Source: Orthonyx spaldingii (Eukaryota > Chordata > Aves > Passeriformes > Orthonychidae). From it: a DNA stretch of 64,000 nt. The stretch spans positions 4,922,486 to 4,986,485 of the forward strand of contig VZTJ01000294.1 in NCBI GenBank assembly GCA_013397795.1, written 5' to 3'. A program made the translations under genes and the position numbers. This document shows, one piece after another, positions 1 through 13,300 of this stretch; the stretch's first letter is position 1, and the number at the start of each line of letters is the position of its first letter. The notes below the pieces were generated by a model that was given only the letters and a program-made list of their open reading frames with translations, made no database searches and was not told the origin of the DNA.

Positions 1-3000
1 AGAAGCCTGCCCATGTCTTAATTTCTTGTAACTTGCTTTTGTTAGAAATATTTGATAACTGTATCTATCCATTAATGATATGTGATTTTCAGCTGGGAGT
101 TGTCTCGCTGTAAGAAGTTAGGATAATAATTCAGTTCATCCTTAAAAGCTATTGTTGATACCCAGCTTTGTTCTGCTTGTTGTCCACTTAACTATTTTTA
201 CCTGAAGGTTCACTGAAGCCAAGACGCCCAGCAGGAACAGGATGTGTTGGAAAGCTGTTGAGCCTGAGGTACCTCCTTTGCAGACCCAATGGAGGATTCA
301 CTTTCCACTTGACTAATTCCATCATCCCTCTTTTGTTAAACTGCAACTCTTGCTGTTGTGCCTTGTATTTAATGAGGTACATTCTTATGAGGAAAAGGAC
401 ATCTGAAATTCTAGAACAATGTAAAAAAATCAAGAAATTATATTTGCACATCACACTATTTACTGCATTGGAATAAGTAAACTTTTTATTTAGCACATCC
501 TCCTGCAAAGTACTACTATTCCTTTTCCTGTTTTCCAGAAAAACTCACAGAGAGAGCTCTTGAAATGAATTCAAGAGAAACATCACAAGCATGCTTTTCT
601 TGTTTCTGCTTTGTAGTTCCTGCATGTTTGTCTGGCTTTTAAATTTCCCATGGAAAAAATAATCCCTCTCTTCTATAAGCAACATTTTGCTATTAATCAT
701 TCATTGGAATTCAGGGATGTTCACTCAGAATTTTAAATGGGATGTCTAGTCAGAGCTATAAAATCTTATAGCCAGGGGATGTAAAGCAAGCATACAATAT
801 GAGTGGAAGATCAGAATGGCATGATTTATTCTGATAATTTTCATTTTTTCTGTTAAGACTTGTTAGCCTGCCATATAGGTTTACTATATATAAATAAATA
901 TATATAATGTTTAAAATACACATGAGGTCTAAAATAAAAAATGCTAAAATTGAGTGAGATGAAAAGTTGTAAAGATCTTTCTGGAGTTACCTTTGAAGAC
1001 TGAAGCCCACAGTTGCTTTCTTTTTTGTGTGTAGTTATATATTGTATGATTATGAACTTTGGTGTTTTGTAATGTATGAGTCTTGAAAATACAGGTTCAT
1101 TCTTTAAGAACATACTGCACCTCAAGCCTGAGAAGGTGTGTAAATTACCATATTTAGAAGCTTCATCATCAGAGTGCAGAAGTTTTACATCTCCAAAGTA
1201 ATGCCAACCCTTTCTTCCCAGAAAGATTTTACCTATTTCAGAAATAGCGTTGCCACAGTGTAGTCATGTAAGATATAAGCAAAACAGGTCTCTGTATTAT
1301 CTACAGTTGAAAAAAGAAAAAAAAGACAAGATTTTTGGCACAATATGTACCAAAAACATCAGTGAAATGTCTTCTATGTGATAACTTGTTTCTGAAGTTC
1401 ATAGATTGTCATGTGTTTGGTTCTTTCATGAGGGAAATTTTCTTCAGCACATAACCCAACCAAAAATTTTCTCCAGACAATTTTGAACATTAAGGATATA
1501 TTTGGGGAAGGAGTTCCAAGAACATAATTTTTAATTCTAGGCAAGCTGTATATTGACTGGTGACACAAAATGTCAAAATCAAGCACTCAGAAGCCAGGGG
1601 ATGGCAGGAAAAGTCCATGCCTGTAGCAGGGCCCAGATGGATGGTACCAGGTAGGCAACATGAACAGGGTGAGCAGGTGGTCAAGAAAGCAGGAAAGCCA
1701 CATCTGGCAATCAAGAGATTTCCAGGGCAGCTGCCATGCCAGTTTGATGGGACATTTGCCTGGAGAGGACATTTTGTGGTCCTGCAGTTGTGCTTAAGAT
1801 TCAGCACCCAGGATGGGGCCAAGGTTTTTAATTTGAACAGAGGTGCAGACAGCACAAGTAATAATGAAGGCAGAGTCTTTGTGTTGCTGAGTTAGTGATT
1901 TTTCATGCATTCCTCATCAAGCTTTACCTTTGCCTGCTGCAGCATCTCAGAGCAGTATTATGTATTGTTATGAATCTGAAGTCTCTGCTCTATTTTAAAT
2001 TTCTCACTATAAACCATTGCTAAAGGCAGGAGAGATGGCTTGGAAAAGGACCTTCTCCTACTTTCTTGAAACTTTTAGAGGCCTGCACGTTAGAGCATCC
2101 CCCAACCTGTTCACTCAGGTGTTATCTCCCTATTGCTTTTCCTTTATGCCTGCCAGCTCTTTGGCTGTCAGTGAATCACCAGTGGCCACTGTGTTTGCCA
2201 GGTGTCTAAATGAGTGCTGCTTCTGACTGCCCCGGAGAGTGGACCCACAGCTGTACTCTGAAAGCACTTCCTCTTCTGTGCCAAGTAAATGCAATCAGCT
2301 TTGATAAAACATGTAGTCACCTCCCTCCCATCCTCACACACTGGAGGAAGCTTTACCAAGCATAGTGCACAAGAGGCAAACTGGAGAAATGGGATACTAA
2401 CTAAAGAGCCCGGCACAAGGTGCTAATCTTGGTTGTGAAAAAGCTTTGGGATGAAGTAGAAATAATGGTTTCTTAGGGGCTCACTTTTCATTTGTTTCTT
2501 TGGAGAAATGAAAAAATTTTATTCACAAAACTGTGATTTTCTAGTCCACTGGTTTTAAAATTATTCATAGGTCTTGAGTATATAGAAATTTATGAATCTA
2601 ATAGTGTCTTTATCCTGATATTTGTATTAGGTTATCTGAAAATGGGCAGCAAAATGACTTATCTAATTACAGTTAAGACTGCTGTAATAAAAAGAAATGT
2701 GACTTTTTAGACAGTTGGAAATGTACCTCATTTTTCCTTTTTTCACCAAGACAATCATAGATACATTCAAATAATCCAGGTTTCTTCTTATTAAAGTTTA
2801 TCAGCCTTCATTATCCTGTGCAAAACTAATTTTTTATTCTGATTAAATGACTTTTAGTTTTGTACTAGGTATGCCAGAACAGAGGAGCATTGATGACCAG
2901 TAATATTACAAGAACTGTTTGTCTCTCAACCAATGACAATCCCTGATTTCCTGCAGTTGGAAGGGATCTGCTCATATGACAAATGCTGCAGTTTTCAATA

Positions 3001-5000
3001 GGTTTTATTTGGTGTATATTTCAAAGAGAATTTTGGGGATGAGTCATGCACAGATTGTGCACCATTTATCCTTCACTAAGTCATCTGGAATACCACAGGG
3101 AGTAATTGGGATTTTAAGTGGTTTATGATATTGATATTCAGTGCAATGTGAAAAAGCTTAATTGTTTTTAATTGAGCAGTAGTATAATAACCATTTTCTT
3201 TCAATTAAAAAACCTTTTGGGCCAAAGGCAATCACAAATCCAAAATGCTTTTTTATGGTTCATTTTCCTCAGTTTATTTTAGTTTTGACAGTTGGAGCCT
3301 TCCTCTGATGATAGGCTCCAAAACAAAGAATTTTGTTGTTCTCCCATGAATTATATGTCTGAACTCAAAGAGGGCATATGGTTCTTTCATGATATCTACA
3401 GAAGTAAACAACTGAGGCAATACTTTCTAATATATCATTTCAAGCACGTGTTGTTAAAGCTTTACTTTGCACAGTCAAATGAGCTAGCAGAAAAATCAAT
3501 ACAGACAGTGGAAAACCTATTTTGTCTGTATTACACTGTTGGATAACAGGTAATCAGCTTATAGTTCTTGTATGAGCACTAGCATAAAATCCTGAGGAGC
3601 AGAAGATCAGTTTTATGTCTAGCAAGGTAGTCTGTGCCTCAAAGACAAACATATATAAATCCTGAAGCTTCTGTAAACTGCAGATGTGTGCAAGAAAACA
3701 AAGTGAAAAGATCTTGCTCAAAGTGGGAGAGAACACGAGCCTTCAAAGCAAAATAGTTTGCAGGTTACCCATCCAAGAACAGGATGCTGCTATTATACAT
3801 ATAAGAAATGTAGTCCTGTCTTAAGGGATGCTTTTCAAAATGAACGTTTTCTGTCTTGATTTCTATGCCTTTAGTTTCTTATTCTATCAATTTTTCAAGG
3901 AGCTTCGCCTTTATAAGTGAGAATTATCAACTACTCTTTACACATTGCTTTTAGAAACCAAGTTTCTCTTCAGAGAAGTGCAGTTGCTACCTGGTTTCAA
4001 TCTAGTCATTGAGAGGGAAAAATGTATTACTAAATTGTAGTGAAAGCTGTTTGAAAAAAGAGCACTGACTCAGTCAGTCACCATTTGAACATAACATTCA
4101 GGAGAATTTCTCATTCCTTCAGTCGTGTCTGACAGTTGATGCTATTTTAATACAATTACTCCACTTTAACGTTTGCTCAGATAATGAGGACTGCTTCCAA
4201 TTTTATTGGGATGTGAATGTTCCAGGACTTATACTTGGGCTTTTGAAGTCAGGTCTGTTTTGATGACTGCTTTTTTATGCTATTGAAGCGATGTGCAGAT
4301 CTGAACAATAATTCATTTTACATTTCAACACATGACAGTCATTTAAGTTAAGACTTTCCCATGAGCAAGGAAAGTTTTTTTGTATTTTAAACTCATTTTT
4401 TTAGAAAATGTTAATGGTTCTGACTGCAGTGAAAAATATAAACTGCAACCAAACTAAATTTGATATACACAGAAGGGGAAGATGGAAGTTGTTACCATGG
4501 ACACAGGTGGAGCACAAGAGACAAGGTGGTTGTGTGCAAAAATACCTGCAAAAATATTCAAGTCTGTTCTTGGGCTTAGCATCAGGATGTCAAGGAACTG
4601 AAGTAGGAGAAAAACACGAGGAAGCAGAACAAGTGCTGGAGAGGCATAAGGCTGTGGATCCAGCTGGAGATTGATAGGGTGAAGAAGTTGATCTCCCCTT
4701 GGTGCCTGGTTGCTGGAGATACCGGCTCTCAGGGCAGCATGCTCCCTAGTAATCTATTTTAAATAAAACTGTGGGTCTAATTCAAGCAGGCTGATTAAAT
4801 TGTTTATATTGTTATACTAATTTATACTATTACACTAATTGCTGCTGACTGCTTTGCCTGAGAGGCGCCAGGAGAGAGCACACAGCTGCTCATCTGGGGC
4901 AGGCTGGTGACCTCTCACTGGAGCAGCACAGAACCATTGCAGGCAGAAATGTCTCATCTCATGCTGGCACACAGCTTTAGACAACAGGAAAAAGAATCAA
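1..5000. other. AT-rich non-coding sequence, no gene recognised
   Basis: No open frame here resembles a known protein, and frames on both strands are broken by frequent stops. The longest are 121 codons on the minus strand (1490-1855) and 111 on the plus strand (1560-1895). They overlap each other in a locally GC-richer patch, which is what chance produces. A short TA-rich run lies near 884-908. An RFX X-box-like motif with one mismatch is at 4491-4504. A moderately GC-rich patch lies around 4850-5180 without CpG enrichment. I see no transposon core, RNA gene or tandem array. Confidence 0.6.
4491..4504 (+). promoter_or_regulatory. Weak RFX X-box-like motif
   Basis: The 14-mer GTTACCATGGACAC matches the RFX-family X-box consensus GTHNYYATRGNAAC at all but one position (C for A at position 12). 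RFX factors bind such imperfect palindromes in promoters and enhancers, notably of cilium genes. There is no promoter or gene next to it, so function is unproven and a chance match is the default explanation. Confidence 0.15.
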
Positions 5001-8000
5001 TCACTAATTAATATAAAATTATTAATCACCATTATTATTGTTGTAGTATCCAAAGGTCTATCAGAAAGAGCTCCCTGCTCCACTGGCCACTGACCCAAAC
5101 AGAGAAGTAGCCAATTGCTCCTGCAACCTGGAAGCCTCACAGGGAGCAAGAGTGGAGGCATGTGCACACACAGGTACAATGAACTGCAAATAAGATATTT
5201 ACCTCTGATCCTTTTTTCAGAGAGGTGTAGGTGTCTGCAGAGATCAGTCTGTGTAATACACTTGTATAAGTGAGATAATGGGCTGCTCTATTTTTAAAGG
5301 GTAGTTTTCTTTATGTTGATTATTGAACCTACCTCTATTTTAGTGAGGAGAACTTTGACTTTACAGGAGGTATAAAAGAGTATATATATTTTTTAAAGTT
5401 ACTGGTTAGGATCAGATCAAAGATTTTTGACTCTAGATAGCTTCCTCAACATAAGCATTTTGTTCCAGGATATCCAATATATCCATACAATGCAAAAAAC
5501 CGCATATGGACCAAATGAGTGGAAGGATATACTGGTACAGATTTCTCAATGGTAGTTCTCAATTCAGAGGCAAGGCACAAAAATATTGCTGCCTTTGTTT
5601 GCATTACAGTATAAATCCAATTTACCATATTTGAAAAGCAGGAAGATTAGATATTATTTTGGACGAAGGATATAACATTTTACAATACAATCAACTGATA
5701 ATAGAGGAGCAGAGAAGTGATAAAAGACACTATTTCATGTGAACTTGTCATGGACAATGGTAATTAGCCATCTCCCTGGGCAAGAGAGTATGATGGGGCA
5801 TCAGGTGTTTTGGAGCACTTTGTCAGCTGGGATCTACTTTCACATGCAGCTTTGGGTTCCTTCAGTTTCTCAGTCTAAGAAGGATTGTGAGATGTGAGGT
5901 TTCAGCCATGGCCTTATCAGACTTTTTCATAGCTTTGAGAAATTGTGTCAGATCTCTATTTTTCAGACATCTTAATCATGTGCTGTTGTAGTTGCCCTGG
6001 TGAAGTGGCTTCTGTTGTCAGTTCTGTTGGGCCAGACAAAATGGCTTAAGTTTATTTGTCTCTTTTTCAAATAACCAAGCAAACAAATTGCAACTGATGA
6101 GTTTATTGCTGTGTCTGAATGCTAAAGAGGATGGTGACTTTGGAAAATGCTGTTTATGGAGTATATTGACAGATATTTCAGAGGCAGAATATCTGAGTTT
6201 GTTTCCAAATCTTGCAAATTCCTATGCTCCCAGTGTTAAGAAGGCTGCAAGCTTAGGCTTTTGTGAGTTTCTGTGCAAAGAAATATGGAATAAAAACATT
6301 TAATACTATCAAATGCAAAGACAAATTCTGTAGGGCAATCTCAACCCTCTAAGCAGCTCTGAGGAGCACAAACCTGGAAAAAATGCTTAGGATTTCAGGT
6401 GAGAAGGTCATGCCACAGTGTCTCATGAGATCCCTACTGCTGCACAGCTCCCCCTGCGCTGAAGGGAACCTGCCAAACCCTTTGTATGCCCATACAGGAC
6501 ATAGAAAACAGAGCAGTGTTTCCTTCCCAGGCTGTTTTTGTTCATATTGTTTATTGTGATGGCCATATCATGACATCTGTCCTGACAGAGTGCTGTTGCT
6601 GTGCAAGCCAAGTACCAATCTGTATTTTCAGCTTTCTCTAAAGACTAACAACAGGATGCTGGCAGGAGGCCACAATGGGGGCAGGGGGTGGCACAGGGCA
6701 ATTTCATTTCATACTGCTTATTTCTCTGAAAACCATATTTCAACTGGAAAATGGATATGATATTTGATGCTCTGAGAATCATCAGGAAGGGAATGGAAAG
6801 GAGAAAACAGTTTGTTTTGTAAGAAAATGAGAAAAACTATTCCGAGCCCCATTTGTTATGGACAGAAGTTGATATGATATCCAATATTATCAAAAACAGT
6901 GCTGTACATGTTCACAAACTGCTAATGATCAGTACTAAGCAGTTAGAAATAAAATTTGGCAGGGAAAGGAAACACAAGGAAAATAACTACTATTTTAACT
7001 ATACAAAATCAGTTTGAAAATTGCATCTATTCTGTGGGAGAAGCTAAATAATTTCTATACCACATAGTGGATTTCTTTCTTCCAAAAACTGAGAGAATAA
7101 ACCTTTGTTTTTTTCCTTGAAAACATTAACTTACCCAAGTTTCTGCATATTTTGTTCAACTGCCTTAGAGGTGTATCTATGTTTTATTCACAGGAAAGGA
7201 CTAGAACAGGATCTCAGGTCATTTCCTCACTGATTTGGTTAAAAGATGCTTCAAAGCTATAATAACCATAAGCAGGGCAGAAATCTCAGAAGGCTGGCAC
7301 AACCCTACACCAGCTAGGATGCAAGATTTTTTGAAAGTCAGAGGCCTTATTTATTTCTCATTAATTATTCCTTCTGCTGGTAGAACCCAGAGAACTGTAG
7401 AAGGTTTGGTGCACTATTACATAAAGGCTCCACCAATGCAAATGTGTGGATGAGGAGCGAGTGAAGGCTCATGTGGGTTGATATCCATACTGAAACACAG
7501 TACAGAAGGTACTGCCTGGGCCACATCATATACCTTCATAGAAACATCCATGGAAGAAAGTAAGTACTTAGGGGAAAAAAAATCCTAGAAAATTAATTTT
7601 CCCTTTTTTTTCTGTCTGACTTGAGGAAAAGAGAAGATTATAGGGATGCAGAGAAGTTTTGGTCCAGTTTCTCTACCTGGAGGTCTGCAGGGTTTCCAGA
7701 AACAGTAAGAGTCACTCACCTCTGTTACTTTTCCCCCCAGAAGGTCCCGTGTTCACTGCAACAGGATTCATATAATCTCAGTATGTCCATGAGTCTCCTT
7801 TCCCTCATACAGAGGGGACGGAATATGAATTATGAGGCCTATGTAAGTTATATTACATTATTAGTGTGATAAACTCAAGTTCTCCAAAGTCAGGCCATCT
7901 GCATGAAACTGAACTGTTGCTCCTTCGTGTATAATACATTATATTATTCATTATTATAATCAAGCACAATTGTACTGTGCTTTATAGGTCTCCTGCTTCA

Positions 8001-9918
8001 TTAAGTCAGAAAATCAGCAAAGCTATTAGTACTTTATCTCTTCATTTTTCAATTTGTGGCCCATTTACTAGTGATGATTTCAACTCTAGTGTGAAGGAAA
8101 CATTGCTACTAATTAATGGTCTTTCTGTGGTGCTGCTCCCTGTTCTGGATACAGATTCCTTTATGGTATGTTGGGTAAAGAAGTGTTACATGATCTTTTA
8201 CAAATACAGAACCAATAGAAAGAGTGAGTAAAGGAAATGTGTGCTTCCAGATTCACCATCTACCTGAGATTTACAGGGCCTGTTGCTTACTTAGGCTTGC
8301 AAATCTATAAACTTCAGGGAACAGTGATACCAATCAGACTAGGGTGTTCAGACTCAGACAACCCAAAAAACAAGATAAAATGCCACTGTTTCAAATCAGA
8401 CTTCCTGTGCCATAATGAGAAACACATAATTAGTGAATAAATAGGAAAAGAAAGTGGTTTCTGTGACTTACCAGGTGGAATTGACCCTATTATGAGATAT
8501 GGCAACAGCAAGACCTCCTGGTAAGGATGGCCCAGGGTTTTATCCACAGCAGTGAACAATAAAAATAAGATTTATAAAAGCTCAGGGGAGCAGAGAAGGA
8601 GCAGAAATTTGTGATCCTGAGGAAGCTCTGAACCACTTCCAGATATTAATTTTGTAAGCAAGAATGAATTAGTGGATCTTATTGTCACAAAGCATTAGAG
8701 GTGTAACTCAGAACAAGGGTAAGCACTCCGGAGATGGGCCTGGGACAGCAGTTCCCTTATGTCCATAAGGCAGGCTGGAAAAACAACACCCAGATAAGAA
8801 CTGTAGTGCACATGAACAACAGTATACCCCTGTATTTAAAAGGAGTCTATTAAAAAACTATCTTGTCCTTCTAGATTTTATCATCAAACTCCTTTTGCCT
8901 TCCTTTGTCACACACAACTTGGCAGGACAGAAATGCTGTAGCATTGCATGCAGCATCCTAACAGACTATACTGACTTGCAAAAAAAGGCATATGCTATTT
9001 TTACCGTTAAGAAATTACATTAATTAAATCTAAACTCTGAATTTTGCTACTGAGTATCTTATTAGATTACGTTCAAATACTGAAGCTGAAACAAACATAA
9101 AAATCTTGAAAGTTTTTCAGGGTGTGTCTAGAATTTCAGGTAGTTTTTCAGTCAGATTGAAGGCAACAGCTCGGTGTTTGCCATTGTGAACACAATATTA
9201 ATCCTTTGCCTTTTTGTGATTGTCTCTAAACTCTGGGTTGGAACTGTAACTGCTCAACACTGTAATTCATGTCATTGAACAAAAAAATATGAAGTAATTC
9301 TTTTTTGAAAAGGAACAGTTCTCCCATCACTGGTTTTCTACTGATGGAGTGTCTCTATTCTTTATTCTCCTTTATGTGAACTCAGCTAGAACATAACAGT
9401 TTTATGACTCCAGATTTATTTTCCCTTTATTTTTAGTAGTGAGACAAGAGAAGTGACTGTCTGAAGTCATAACATATGAAAAGGAAGTGTAAGGGGAATT
9501 TAAAAATCCAAGATTGTTCTGTGCTGTGAATTTAATGATTAAAGTATGAAAAACAAATTGCAGATGTTTATCAAAAAGAAATCATACTTTCCTTATGATT
9601 CTCATTCCTATTAACCCACATATTCTGTTCAAGTACAGCCATTTAATTAATTATGGATTATTGTATTTACATGTTAAATTTATTGTATTGCTTAAGTCTA
9701 GCAGTTTGCTATTAAATTGAACATGAAGTGATAAACAGACAAGCAATTCCATTAATTTTCTCCAATTGAGATGTTATATTATGAAATGGAAATTATTTCT
9801 TCATGACATTAAGTATGGTGGTACAGATGAATACAGTAGACATTTCTTCATTTTCCAAATATATCCAAAATTAAATGTGAAAAAATAGAGTAATCATATC
9901 CATGAGGAAAACCAGAAA
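5001..9918. other. AT-rich non-coding sequence, no gene recognised
   Basis: Open frames are all under about 85 codons, overlap on opposite strands and resemble no family I know. The stretch is unique-looking and AT-rich, with short low-complexity runs such as the TA-rich segment near 7932-7960. Its last part (about 9529-9780) has several TAATTA/ATTAAT-type homeodomain core motifs and an even, unrepetitive texture typical of conserved non-coding DNA. Conservation itself cannot be seen from one sequence. Confidence 0.6.
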
Positions 9919-10392
9919 CTATACGGCATCAGACAGCAGCAAGAATCTAGGGAGCTGAAAAGCTATGTCTGAAAAAGATGAGATGGTAGCAGTATGTGCA
10001 GGACTTATACTTCCTCTATACAGCAGTACAGAACAGCCTCTGCTGGGCAGTGCTCTTCCAGGTGGGGCTGAGCCTGTCTTCTGCTGCAGTGAAAACACAA
10101 CTTCAGCAGCAGTTGGGTCCAGCCTCATGTTATTCCCAGCTGCACCAAACCTGCCTTTCTTCCTTCTGCTGGTGGGTCTGACCCCCAAAGATGGAGCCTC
10201 TCCTGAATGCACACCTATATAAAACCTCTGTATGGCTCCTTTTTCAGGGTAAAAGACCCTAAATTGATGTGGCGACAGTAGTGAGTTACCAGCAGCCTTG
10301 GCTTTCCCTGCTGTTTGATATGCACATTTTGTATCGATGTGCTGCCGTACATTGGAATAATGAACTCTCTTCAGAAAACTAAATTTTAGCAA
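9919..10392 (-). other. 157-codon open frame, probably non-coding
   Basis: This is the longest minus-strand open frame in the window. The conceptual product has no recognisable domain, no signal peptide, no transmembrane segment and no family resemblance. Plus-strand frames of 85 and 61 codons overlap the same bases, because the block around 10000-10230 is GC-richer (many CAG/CTG words) and stops are rarer. An open frame of this length is roughly what a 64-kb AT-rich sequence gives once by chance. I record it only because of its length; coding is unlikely. Confidence 0.15.
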
Positions 10393-13300
10393 AGATTCTT
10401 AAAGTTCAGTTGTTGTTTCCCAATGTTTAAAGGCACAAATATTAGTAAAGCTATTACCTAGTTTCTTGGCACCATCTTCCCTGATGATTAATGTATGCAA
10501 CGTTTCTGCCACAGGCATGGCACAGCTTTCCAAGTAGCAGCAGGGGGTTGAAGCGAGATGCTAAAGAACATTTGTGCATGCAGCATTTAGTGACTATTTA
10601 GAAAAAAATCCTTTTTTTTTTTTTTTAATTGCAAAAAGTCCACTATGGAGGAGGTCAGGAAATAAATGAAAGTAGGGATCGATCAATCTTTGGTTGAGCT
10701 GGAGGACAATTATTCATTCCTCTGACAGGATCTCTCCTGTGCATTTACAGGACTGTGTTTTAGGATAGTAGTCAGTCATACATTAAACATGAAAAAAAAA
10801 GCCTAATTCTTTCTATAAAGCATTCAGTTCAGGAACACATTAACTGCAATATTTAAATTTTTTTGACAAAAGAGAGACTACATGGTGAATGTGAGAGGGC
10901 GTGAGATGGTTGGGAAGCAAGATGTGGCCTACAGTTGGGGTAGGCAAGACAGAAGGTCAGGGCAGCAGCTTGGAAAGAGATAGAAAAACCCTGCTACAGC
11001 CTCAGGACAGGAGCTGGGGACTGGTCTAATCATCTCCTAATCTCCACTGGACTCACCATGTTTGCATTCCTCGTGCTGAGCAAGCAGTGAACAGTAAATA
11101 AGGAGGGACTGCAGACAGCTGCTTGTGGCAAATCCTCACTGACACTGGCATTCAGGGAGTATAACATGAATTTAGAACAATGCACTGAAATACTAATACT
11201 GCATAAAAAGTAATTATTTCTGTTTCTAGACACACTACTGAAGAAATACATGTACTCTAAATCATGGTAACAAAAAGAGCTTTCATACACAAGTGCACAT
11301 GCTCCAAAACAGTAAGGCTCTCCAGGAGGGGACTGGCTAGGTAACATAAAGGCACTCAAAGATATATTTTACTTAAGCCTTAACTGCAACATTGCAAAGA
11401 AGCAAGTTTCATGGTGCACACAGGCCTGAGGAAATTCAGTGCTAAATAAATGAGTTCTAGAGAACACTGACCCATAGCATCACCATTTTATTATCTCCTC
11501 TCAATCCAAAACTGCAGGTCAAGAAAACCTGCCAAAAATGTTGTGGCAACACAAACAAAAGAAATCCAGGAAGATAAATCTTCAACCATATCAGGTACAG
11601 GAAACCTGCCAATCTGTATGGCCAACAGATGATCATGGCAGAAAGGCAGTGTTCAGAGGAGGTAAAGCCTCTGCAGAGAACCTAAAGGAATCCTCTTATT
11701 TTGTTATGTAGCAGCCAGTCTCAGAACACCTGGAAAGGGCTGAGTCTCCCTGAACTCATCCCCCCAAAATAACTCCACAGAAAATGTAACTACTGAGGGT
11801 TGCTTAATAAGAAAGGGACTGCAGCAAGTGAAAAGCAACCCTTGGGCAAAATACATGAAGCTGGGAAGAGTATTATAATAATTGTGATTTACACACAGTT
11901 CCTGTACTTTGGGTTAAGCACCTGTTCATAACTACAACTGCACCAAAAAAATTTTCATGGACAGGACCATACTCTGGCCCAATTTAACTGATCATAAAGG
12001 CTGTGTTAATACAAACATGCTAGGAATTTACACATCAGCTTTTTCCCAGTATGTGCACAAGTTACCAATGTAATCAAATGTTACTCAGTGGCTATCGGAA
12101 CTAACTTGGTCTCATGGTTTAATTGTCAGATACACAAAGTTTGCTGTTTCTGTTGCTTTCCAGCTGTGATCCCTCGTCTTTATGTGCATCCTATTTCCAG
12201 CCTGACCTGGGATAGCAGCCACACCCCACCTGCAAGGTGCATCCCTTGCACACATCTGAAGCATGTGAGGGACTTCAGACAGGACTGGAGACCTCTGTTA
12301 ACACTTCATGCTTGGAGGCTTCTCTGTGCAGGTTCTTACTTCCCTTCTAAAGCAGGAGAGTTACATCCGGGGTCAGATAATGCAAAATGGATGGGTGGTG
12401 TTTGAATTGAGTCAAGTCCTTGTTGGCATATTTGGATAGCTGTGTCTCCTGCTGGAAGTAGTTTCAGATAGGCTTGGGCTAGGAAAAGAGGTAAAACTGC
12501 TTCAACCACAAGGCAAACTATTTATCAGTAATTCTTTGGTATTTTCTCCCCAGATAGTTTCTGCTTCAGGTCAAAGAGGCAAAAGCGTTGAGCTACAGTT
12601 CTGTCCCCTAGGAAGACAGGGTGGTTGGGGGAGCCGTAGTTTTGTGCAGGCCAGAAATTGAGGAGTGACTGTGGCTTCTGTCCAGCTCTATAGGAACATG
12701 CCTTCATTGAGTGGAGAGCTGCAAGCTCTAAGATTCCAGCACATGTATGATACAAACAAGGGGGTTGAAATTCCATGATAGGGAGCTGTGAGGACATTCC
12801 ACACCAACAGCACCCTTGTTTTTATTTCTGTTTGTTCACAAGCCTCTTAAAAGTGCCTGTGCTGGCGAACCTTTGGCAGCGTTTCCTCAGGGAGCTGTGA
12901 GCTAATGCAGAAGTGCCAGCACTGCAGCTCTGCCCTCCCCAGCACGATGTGCTCTGCAGCTGCCAAGACACCTGTAAAGCCCAAGGCACTTGTGTCCAGA
13001 GGAGCAGCTGATGGTGCTGAAGGCTTTTGGCTCCTTTGAGTGGCACATAACAAAGACTGAGAGCAATCTCGTATGTGCTGCATAGAAGCAGGCAGGGATT
13101 GTTTACATCTTCACAAGGAAAAAGAAAACTGTGTACCTGAAATTCAGTGCAACTTATGCACATTTTTGGCAGAATTTTTAAAGTAATGCTTATAAACAGC
13201 ATAAAATTAAATGTATTACAATGAAATAATGTATTTTACTCTTCAAATTATAGTGCTTGACCTTAATAAGCATTTCATAAAAAGCATATTTAAAATGAGT

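Noticed and set aside
1800..1820. REST/NRSF (RE1)-like site
   Set aside because: The left half-site is perfect but the right half is poor. The same left half-site occurs at least twice more in the window (near 13014 and 18416 on the other strand), so chance explains it.
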